Assembly (NCBI GenBank): GCA_963970005.1
Contig: CAXAMN010013991.1
Location: 1-64,000 of the forward strand
Direction of reading: 5' to 3'
Length of the DNA: 64,000 nt
From: Durusdinium trenchii
Lineage: Eukaryota; Sar; Dinophyceae; Suessiales; Symbiodiniaceae
Shown: positions 56,920-64,000 of the stretch, piece by piece
How the letters are laid out: the number at the start of each line of letters is the position of its first letter
Numbering within the stretch: the stretch's first letter is position 1
Notes under the pieces: model-generated
Database searches by the model: none
The model's input: the letters and a program-made list of their open reading frames with translations, nothing else
What the model was told of the DNA's origin: nothing
Made by a program: the position numbers and the translations under genes

Positions 56920-57140
56920 ATGCCTGACTACAGCTCTGCCATGTACATCCTCTTTCTCCTAAGCACTGCTGTCACTTCCAGCTTCATGCCACCCACCCCT
57001 CCGGATGCCCGGACCCTGCGGCACCGGGAGATTCGCTGGCTAAAGCCCACACTGATGGCCTCGCCAAAGGACATGAGTCCCGGAAGGTTTGCGCGATTTG
57101 GCTTCCAAGACCCGGAAGAGTTAGTTTCTTCTTTCTCTTA
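56920..57140 (+). CDS. Candidate first exon of a secreted or plastid-targeted protein
   Basis: The plus frame starts MPDYSSAMYILFLLSTAVTS then SFMPPTPPDARTLRH, followed by IRWLKPTLMASPKDMSPGRF and ARFGFQDPEE. The first 22 residues form a good signal peptide. The F directly after it, in SFMPP, resembles the phenylalanine (FVAP-like) motif at the start of transit peptides in peridinin-plastid proteins. Coding character fades after DPEE, where a GA donor (CCG followed by GAAGAG) is possible. It is one of few plus-strand candidates. No enzyme family recognised. Confidence 0.4.
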
Positions 57141-57261
57141 CGAACACTTGCAAACTAATTCTAACGACTATGTTCCACCAAGCCACGTTTCTTGATCCGG
57201 CAAGCCATTCTAAGGGCTACATGCAGGTCAACATGCGAGCCCAGGGGTCAACAATTTGTGC

Positions 57262-57496
57262 CATCATCACCATCATCATCATCATCAGCATCATCATCAT
57301 CATCATCATCATCACCCCACCATCACCATCATCACCACCACCATCACCATCACCATCACCACCACCATCACCATCATCATCATCACCATCACCACCATCA
57401 TCACCATCATCTCCATCATCATCATCGTCGTCGTCATCGATATCGACATCGTCACCAGCACCATCAGCATCATCATCATCATCATCATCATCATTC
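57262..57496. repeat. (CAT/CAC)n trinucleotide tract
   Basis: About 235 bp of CAT, CAC and related triplets, with a few CGT units near 57425-57440. Plus frames read poly-His, poly-Ser or poly-Ile, minus frames poly-Asp or poly-Met. The long frames here are by-products of the repeat. Confidence 0.95.
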
Positions 57497-57599
57497 ATAG
57501 GACTCAGTGAATTCCATGGAATTCCAGGTCTTTTTCCCCAACCGAAGCTAGCGCCCTTCCGGCTTCGTCTGCGGCTTCGTCCACTCGGTTTCACACCGC

Positions 57600-57715
57600 C
57601 AAAGGCGCTTGGGAGACGTCGGCCGCGGGTTTCGCAAGGGCCGCGCGCGCCATGGAAGGCAAGCAAAGGTCCTGGAGATTGGCGACGTCGGCAAGGAGCC
57701 AAAAGGGATATTCCT
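57600..57715 (-). CDS. Candidate host exon, unrecognised
   Basis: The minus frame reads LLADVANLQDLCLPSMARAA then LAKPAADVSQAPLAV, then a stop. It is Ala/Leu-rich and helical, loosely like the short helical repeats common in dinoflagellate proteins. The plus frame over the same bases (GDVGRGFRKGRARHGRQAK) is also open, so the strand is uncertain. Confidence 0.28.
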
Positions 57716-58469
57716 CCGATCTACCTTGAATCTCCAAAGAACCTTTTTTCTGCGTTTTTGCTTTGGGTCTACTGTAATATTTTTTTACGTTTTTGCTCGA
57801 AAAACACGTTTTCAGAGATGAGGTACAGAGTGAATCTTCATCCGGACGCGTCCGGTGCGGACGCTTAAAGACGCCTTTTGGACGCAAAAAGATGCGTTTT
57901 GGATGCCGAAAAAAGGTCTCAGGACACTGTCTATGGAGGATCTGACAGGGCACAAACAACAAGAAGGAACATTTCGTGACATATGAAGAGCCGCAGTGGT
58001 CTCTTTAATGGACCATTTGTCACTGACATATGCCAAAAAAAGCAGTGTTTTCTTTCGGAAACATCTTTTTCTTGGAAAGGCGAATTTAGAAGGATCATTG
58101 GAGACTCAAGGTACGCGCGTTTTTGCATAGATCAGTTGGTTTCACATCCAATCGCGGGGCTTGAGCACCATGTTCATAATACGCCGACCTGACGCATTCA
58201 TACAGCCGAAGCACCGGAGCGGACCCGAGCGGTCGCTTTTGGGCCAAGGCCCGGCGCTGCAGTTAAAGGGCTAAAGGCTCCATTCACAAAAGCAGCACCA
58301 AGCGGTTTCCAGGTTCGTCTGTCTTCCTCTTAGCACCCATTGGACCACATCATCCGAATTGGAACTCGGATGAAGTATATGCGTTGACCGAAAAGCCTCA
58401 TAGTGATGATATGTTGTCATGATAGAGGGTGCCGTTGGCATCAATATTTTCCCAAAACATCCAAGGACT

Positions 58470-58740
58470 CAAAACATCTCAACACATTCCAAGCTTATCA
58501 TGAATCCTGACAAAGCTAAGGAGGCTCCAAGAACCTGCGGTTCCGTCCTCCCAGCACTGGGAGTTTGGCAGGCACGCCCAGCTGCAAAGCGTCTGAGAGG
58601 CCTTGGTGGGCCGTGCCTTGGGTCGATCACCACATGGGTCGAAGACATCATTCGACATAATGGACGGATCGACCTGCAAAGACTTTCTCAAAGGGACGGG
58701 AAAGGCACCACTGGCACCGGTGCGAAGCTTTATACTCAAG
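58470..58740 (-). CDS. Candidate exon downstream of the uS17 gene
   Basis: The minus frame reads SGAFPVPLRKSLQVDPSIMS then NDVFDPCGDRPKARPTKASQ. It lies 150 bp beyond the uS17 stop in the direction of transcription. It could be a C-terminal exon of that gene if an intron removes the last codons, or part of the next gene. No family recognised. Confidence 0.3.
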
Positions 58741-58888
58741 CCCCCTGCACTCTGCTCAACAAAACAGGGTTTGTCGGATCTTCAAAAACCATTAAAAAAC
58801 AACATCTTTCCCCCCCACCTATCGATTGCCAAGGGGGACACAAAACTGGCCATGCACGAAAGCACTGACAGGACATCTGCATTTTTCC

Positions 58889-59308
58889 TCACTGCATTTC
58901 AGTGTTCGATGTCTCTGACTTTTGTAGGAGATTTCTCTTCTCCGATGCACGCGGTGCCAGCTCGTCCCGGGGCTCACGATGCAAGATGCGTGACAGGACA
59001 TAGGTCTTCCAGGGCCCTAAGCGGTAGCCCAAAGGTTGCACCCGCACAACATCACCCACCATGCACTCAGAATGCTCGTCGTGAGCCCAAACCTTTTTGG
59101 TGAAGCGGAAGGCTTTCTTGTACCGCATCACCCACATATAGCGATCACAGGCCACGCGAATGGACTTGGGATGCTTATCATTGATCACATAGCCAATCAT
59201 CTCATTGTTCGGCAACTTGTTGTTCTTCTCAAACGTCCTTAAATATCCCGCCGTCTGCCTTTGCCAGTACTTGTAGTGCCACGCACGCCTCACCGTCGAG
59301 AGCCACAT
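58889..59308 (-). CDS. rpsQ-like: Ribosomal protein uS17 (bacterial/organellar type), probably mitochondrial
   Basis: From the ATG at 59308 the frame runs 139 codons. The S17 core is [20 protein letters not shown], then [20 protein letters not shown], then [20 protein letters not shown]. The TKKxxAHDExxECxVGDxVR signature and the final WxLxxI-like strand are diagnostic for uS17, which binds the 5' domain of small-subunit rRNA. A roughly 40-residue N-terminal extension ([20 protein letters not shown]...) is rich in Arg and aromatics and lacks acidic residues at first, as in a mitochondrial presequence. The C-terminal tail is charged. The start was chosen because the extension begins there; the frame stays open upstream to 59503. 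A plastid or apical organelle location is a less likely alternative. Confidence 0.88.
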   Translation of the reverse strand: MWLSTVRRAWHYKYWQRQTAGYLRTFEKNNKLPNNEMIGYVINDKHPKSIRVACDRYMWVMRYKKAFRFTKKVWAHDEHSECMVGDVVRVQPLGYRLGPWKTYVLSRILHREPRDELAPRASEKRNLLQKSETSNTEMQ

Positions 59309-59519
59309 GGCGGGATCGATCCCCGGCGGATCGCGTTCGCTCCGTCTTTGAGCCGTGGCGTCGCTCCGGTGACCGTGGATCCGGGTGGCGTTGTTGCCAT
59401 CTCCACTCGCACATGCCTTAACTAATGTATAATAGGACATGCATAGGACATGTATATGGTAGTTATGCATCCTCAGATTCGACCTGGTGGGCGGATGCCA
59501 CAATTAGGACCGGTCCGCC

Positions 59520-61120
59520 ACCATCCTAACGGTCCTAAGAGGTGAGGTGAGGCGAACTGAAGCCGTTACCTCTGACCATGAGTTGCTCAAAGCAATTCAG
59601 TGAAAATGAGGGGGCTGTTCAGCTCATCACTGATATCTGGGACTTGCCAGTGCATGCCAGTGCGTTTTTCTTTCATTTCAGGCGCTGGTCCCATTTGGTG
59701 GCCAGACCTGTGAGCACCGGCCTAGGCAGTTGACCTGAGCATTTACAGTATCCATGGGCTTGAATGGAATGGTTGGTCCAGAGTAGGGAGTACTCAGGTT
59801 CTAGACTTCTAGGTATATATATTAATATTATTATGATTTAATATGTTCTTCGCCCTCACAGACCAGGTTCTTTGAACATGGACCATTTGATTGCAAGTTG
59901 AAGCCAACTCCTCTACAAACCACTTCACAGGGAAAAGACAAAACGTGCCACGCGGCTGTCTTATCTGCGGAGCTGGGCGCTGCGGACCATGCGGATTGCT
60001 GTGGCGCAAGGCCATGAGGACTGTGGCAGGGGAAAAGCGAAAGGCCATGGATACTGCAACTTCCCATCACGCAGTATACCTGTAGGTCCAGTGATTAAGT
60101 CTTCCACTCATTCTAGTGCGTGTTCGACGGTAGCCAAACCTCCTCTTCTTGGAAATACCTCAGAAATCCAACCTACCAAATGAATGATGCTAGCCCACAG
60201 GCTCTCGGGAGGGCATCAGAATTGACAAGGTTCGAATGTGGTTGCCGATGGTTCGTTGCAAGAATCTTGCCAAGTGTGAAGCTGAGTGGTGCGACGTCTT
60301 GAAGCGCTTGTGTGGTCATTCGAGGCGACTTCTGCAAGCGTGAACACTTCGTTTGCGCTCGTGGCGGTCCTTTTTCTGCTAGACCTGAACGGACCTGAAG
60401 ATAATTAGAGGTCAGAACGTGTTCAATTCAAGCAAAGCAGGCAAAGCCTGAATGGCATCTTGGACACCAAACCCTTCTTGAACCGGTTCCTCCTTCCCTT
60501 CATCACATGACGAAGGAGGCATAAATCGGCCGCAATATTAACCTATCAAAATGGGTGGAAGGCTTCTAAGACTTCAGCTGGCAGGTGTTCATTCAGCAAG
60601 TGTTGCATGCAATGGTTCTTGTGCAGCTTGCGCTCACACGCCAGTGTTGCAGTGTTGTAGGCGATCAAATCCTGAGTTCAACAATTCCCGCTCCAGTAGT
60701 TACGTCCTGACACCATTCAGCCACTGCCATAGAGCGCTAGTCGACCGAGTGGCAAGTCAAAAAAAAGCTGTGCAATCTGCAAACACCTTCAGAAGCCAAA
60801 GTAATGTCTATTGTTGTGCAAAAAATGTTCCAACAAAGTTCACGAACTTGGTGAAGGAACTACGGACCTGAGGCCTTGGTAGAGCAAAAGAGCCTTCCAA
60901 AAGGGCCTTGGTAGAGCTCTTTATGTAATTGAAACAGTGAAAATACTCATCTCTTCCAAGGCCCTCATTCCGATGAACTGCGGCCCGGGTTCTACTCCAA
61001 CATGAGAAGCGTTCATCTCCTCCAACAATGCCCTGGGCGCACGGCCACGACGCGGAATTGGTTCAACTCAGTGCGGAAGAGAACTGTGCTGGTTTAGCGT
61101 AGTTGCCGGGGTTACGGGGT
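59520..61120. other. No confident gene
   Basis: Plus frames at 59891-60085 (Cys-rich, CLICGAGRCGPCG) and 60551-60871 lack family motifs. 'cttggtagagc' is duplicated at 60875 and 60907. Confidence 0.3.
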
Positions 61121-61124
61121 TAAT

Positions 61125-62275
61125 CCGATGCATCTGCGCGGAAAAAACGGTAAAAATCAAAAACATGTTATTGTTTCCCGTTTTCCCCAGGGGGGCACCC
61201 CTTTTTCGTCTGTCATATCCGCGGTAAAAACGGTATTTGTTTTTACCGTGTTTACCGCAGGGGCACCCCTTTTTTAGCATATCTGCGGTTAAAACGGTAA
61301 ACATCGAAAAAAACAAATTACCGTTTTTACCGGGGGGCGCTCCTTTTGTTCTAGGCGTCCCTTTTTCATTAATACCATTTTGCTGTTTCCGTTTTCACGG
61401 GGGGTACGGCCCTTTTCTTTTACCATATCCGCGGTAAAAACGGCAAACATCGATTCTGTTTTACCGTTTTTACCGGGGGCGCTTCCTTTTTCAATACCAT
61501 ATCCGCGATCAAAAGGGTAAAATCAATGTTTGTTATTCTTTTTGTACCGTTATGATCCAGGGGGGCAAACGGGTCTATGTTTCTTTTTCAGTTTTTAACG
61601 GAGGGTCACCGCTGTTTCTTCTGCCATATCCGCGGTAGGTAAAAATCGAAAGTGTTCGATCCAAGTGATGTAGGCTTTCATTGCCCTGCAAAAGTTAAAA
61701 GTCATGAAATGTTGATCAATCACCAAACTCCTCTTGTCGAAAAGGGCACACGCTCCTATATGATAGGAGGAGTGAACCCCACCTGATTATAGGAAGATAC
61801 CCGGGCTGTAACATTAAACCTTTTTGTTGACAAAGGTCTTCTAGCTTGCGACCTGGTCCCGAGGCATTGTCGCGGTAAAAACGGTCCAAAGTGAAAATTA
61901 TTACTTTTGTTGTTTACCTTTTTTAATGAAGAGTCGCTTGCTCTTTTTGCTTCTACCATATCGTTAAAAATCAAAGTTGTGTTATGTTCCGTTTGTGTAG
62001 GTGGACTTGTCCTTTTCTTTTCTACAAAAGACCCGTGGCAAAAACAGGAAAACCGTGTTTTTTGTTTTATTTTTTTTACTGGGGGCGCTCCATGTTTAGA
62101 CTTCATATCCGCGGTAAAAACGGAAAAAATCAAAAAGTTTCTTGTTTTACCGTTTTTACCGGGGGGGCGCCCCTTTTTCTCTACCATGGGGCGCCCCTTT
62201 TTCTTCTACTATATCCGCGGTAAAAACAGTGAAAATTGATTGTTTTGTTGTTTACTTTTTTTCCTGCGGGGTCGC
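61125..62275. repeat. Tandem array of hairpin-forming repeats
   Basis: About eleven degenerate units of 60-100 bp. A unit starts 'ccatatccgcggtaaaaacgg', has a short A/T loop, returns as 'ttttaccgtttttaccg' and ends in 'ggggg.gc.cccttttt'. The two arms (ggtaaaaacggtaaa and its complement) make each unit self-complementary. The clearest units begin near 61215, 61275, 61420, 62104 and 62208. A segment at 61645-61860 is not repeat and may be an insertion. Frames through it are artefacts. Confidence 0.88.
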
Positions 62276-62568
62276 GAAAGGATACCCCTGAGCAAAACAA
62301 CGCTCGCGAACCAGCTTGGAGAACAGCCTTTAGCCCTATCAAATGACCGAACTTGCCTGGATACCTGATGACGGAAGTGAACCACAACCAAAGTATTCCA
62401 TCATGACAACCACATGAAAACAAAAAAAGGAAACAATCAATAACTGGGTCATTCTTGGCCAGTCAGGGCTGTCCCCCACATATTGCGATATATGTATATC
62501 CTGTGTTCGGAGGGCAAACATCTCCTTTCCAGTCCTCCGGCAGAACTCTTCAGCCCAAGTGGCAGAAC

Positions 62569-62931
62569 CAGCTCCCAGTGGCCACCACGCTCGGCGGCCT
62601 TCATGGTGCTGTTGTAAGTGATGTCGTTGGCCACGCACCTGAAAGCCAAAGCCGCTGAAAGCAAATCAGATGGCACAAAGTGCTCATCAATGAAATGATC
62701 TGTTAGAATCTGTTAATATAGGTCAGCTGCCACTGGGCTGGCAACGGTCTCCACATCAAGTGGAATGGTTATGGCTATTGCCCCTTCGACTTCTTAGCTT
62801 CGATGCCTCGCCGTTCCAACCTGAAGTCACAGCCACTCCATCCATTGAATGCGATGACTGTTCGAAAGTCGCCTCCATGTGGGCATGTCGCGAAGCAACT
62901 GCAGTGCTGCAGCCCAAGAGCTACCCTTCTC
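62569..62931 (-). CDS. Second PPR protein gene piece, two exons
   Basis: Exon 1, 62931-62873, directly after CAG: EKGSSWAAALQLLRDMPTW plus AG. Exon 2, 62638-62569, after CAG: the split Arg, then CVANDITYNSTMKAAERGGH and WEL before a GT. The junction is phase 2 with a GC donor. Joined, it reads LRDMPTWRCVANDITYNST, which restores an uninterrupted PPR repeat. The role is as for other PPR proteins, organelle RNA binding. Further exons are expected to the right, and beyond the hairpin array to the left. Confidence 0.82.
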
Positions 62932-62999
62932 CTGGTCGACTCGTGCTGAACCGGCGTTCAGCTAGCAGTAACCAGTATTGCTTCGAGGTTGTGCGCATT

Positions 63000-63285
63000 T
63001 CCCAGGAACAACATATACAGTACAGAACAGTAGCATGTCAAACATATTGTTAGCCAAGACTGATACCTATCGTTGATCACTATCTGGTTGAACAAATCCC
63101 GGAAGCCTACGAATCGGTGTACATCATGTGAGGAGCGGCGTACATCGCACCCGAAAGATCTGGTCGGAGAGGTTCCACCACACATCCGAAAGCAACAAAA
63201 AAACATCATCACCTTGGAACACACAGCCAAAAAACCCTCTCAGAGACCATGTACTTATAAAAATAAACATATGTGTACTACACAT
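63000..63285. other. No confident gene
   Basis: Would be intron or 5' flank of the PPR gene piece. No motif. Confidence 0.25.
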
Positions 63286-63290
63286 AGAGA

Positions 63291-63393
63291 GACCCTAGGA
63301 TCCAAGTACATTCTCAGAAGGTACTTGGACCCTCAAAACCTACATGAGACTGTCTCCGATCACCTTCTGAGAAGGTACTTGGATCCCTAGGGA
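63291..63393. mobile_element. MITE-like element, family 2, copy B
   Basis: Starts 'ccctaggatccaagta' and ends with its complement 'tacttggatccctaggg'. The inner 'ttctcagaaggtacttggacc' type block and the spacer length match copy A at 18345-18450. Arms are about 40 bp with few mismatches, so the whole 103 bp can form one hairpin. No clear target-site duplication. Confidence 0.75.
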
Positions 63394-63399
63394 GGGAAT

Positions 63400-64000
63400 G
63401 AGAGTGAGAGTGAGAGGTATGGAATGCCGGAGTTTCTGAGCAAATCTAGGACAAACTGAAAGCTTAAGGGGTCTCCGATGTTCTAGAAGCAACATGGTGC
63501 ATTTAGATGTGCAACTGCAAGCAAGCTGCACAAGCACTGATGGCACTGCTGATTCCAATGACGCTACGGCGGAGTCGCAAGCTGCACATCCTTTGTGCTG
63601 GGCGGCTTTCAGGGCTGCACGATTTCTTCCCCAGCCATCTGGATTAATATATCTGGAGCCCACCCAAAAATAGACTGAGGAGGCTGAATGGAGAACAACC
63701 GAGGCACTTCGTTGAGGATCCCCATTGGTGTGGGGCATACATGCAGTTGATCAACACCTCCAGGATTTGGGGGCGATGCTCCAAGAAAAGGCACGTGCAC
63801 TATTGTGCACTGAAGGGGACACATGCTTAAAGCACAATGAACATCCTCCCGGCTGCTTGCACATTTAGAATATTTAGACACCGAAGCCATGTCAATTGGC
63901 TAGGAGAACCCCAGGAGTTGTCAATCAACCCGCCAAGCTCGGGTTGAAGTCGAGGAAAACCGAGTTAAACCCAAAAGTTGCATCAATCCCAGGTGGTCAA
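63400..64000. other. No confident gene
   Basis: Minus frames at 63340-63738 and 63609-63890 are open, without recognised motifs. An 'agagtgagagtg' simple repeat lies at 63400-63415. Confidence 0.3.

Noticed and set aside
57192-57868. Long plus-strand frames with poly-His/Ser and a minus-strand frame with poly-Asp
   Set aside because: They exist only because the CAT/CAC repeat lacks stop codons in several frames; there is no start, domain or flanking splice evidence.
61237-62239. Plus-strand frames rich in Phe, Pro and Gly
   Set aside because: They repeat with the hairpin array unit and have no independent coding signal.
1-64000. Dinoflagellate spliced-leader (DinoSL) relics
   Set aside because: Short pieces such as 'ttggctcaag' occur by chance (e.g. 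near 36252 and 52650), but no copy of the full 22-nt leader with its CCGTAGCC start was seen.
1-64000. CRISPR arrays, operons, bacterial promoters or ribosome binding sites
   Set aside because: The sequence is eukaryotic with spliced genes; the tandem arrays lack unique spacers of constant length.

Overview
The window looks like nuclear DNA of a dinoflagellate, most likely a Symbiodiniaceae-type genome. Coding DNA is sparse. Recognisable proteins are cut into short exons of about 55-140 bp, and their best splice junctions are a mix of GT-AG, GC-AG and one GA-AG. There are many pentatricopeptide repeat (PPR) exons and much dispersed simple repeat. All exon models were read by eye from conserved motifs and reading-phase agreement; none rests on transcript data or a database search.

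Layout from left to right. A Fringe-like (GT31) glycosyltransferase fragment lies at 0.9-1.5 kb. Unrecognised minus-strand exons follow at 3.0-3.2, 4.5-5.8 and 7.4 kb. A five-exon RluA-type pseudouridine synthase spans 10.0-14.3 kb. Repeats and scattered candidate exons fill 15-26 kb, including a possible C2H2 zinc finger at 20.3 kb. Two unrecognised multi-exon genes sit at 26.8-28.4 and 30.3-32.0 kb, set among duplicated 190-310 bp repeats. Another unrecognised gene is at 34.5-35.9 kb and a 249-codon open frame is at 38.3-39.1 kb. The 40-46.9 kb stretch is repeat-rich and holds a 37-bp perfect palindrome around a 10-N assembly gap. A complete but frameshifted 6.5-kb LINE retrotransposon lies at 47.0-53.5 kb between 16-bp target-site duplications. 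A four-exon PPR gene piece is at 54.7-56.8 kb, a (CAT)n tract at 57.3-57.5 kb, a uS17-type organellar ribosomal protein at 58.9-59.3 kb, a tandem array of hairpin-forming repeats at 61.1-62.3 kb, and a second PPR gene piece at 62.6-62.9 kb.

Almost every recognisable gene is on the minus strand, as expected for the unidirectional gene blocks known in dinoflagellates. Identified functions are RNA- and organelle-related (pseudouridine synthase, PPR proteins, ribosomal protein S17) plus one glycosyltransferase; no shared pathway is evident.

The most unusual item is the LINE. Upstream of its endonuclease/reverse transcriptase region it encodes a domain with the Cys box, acidic box and His box of ubiquitin-specific proteases (peptidase C19). 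At its C-terminus it has three Cys-x2-Cys-x20-Cys units with identical spacing.
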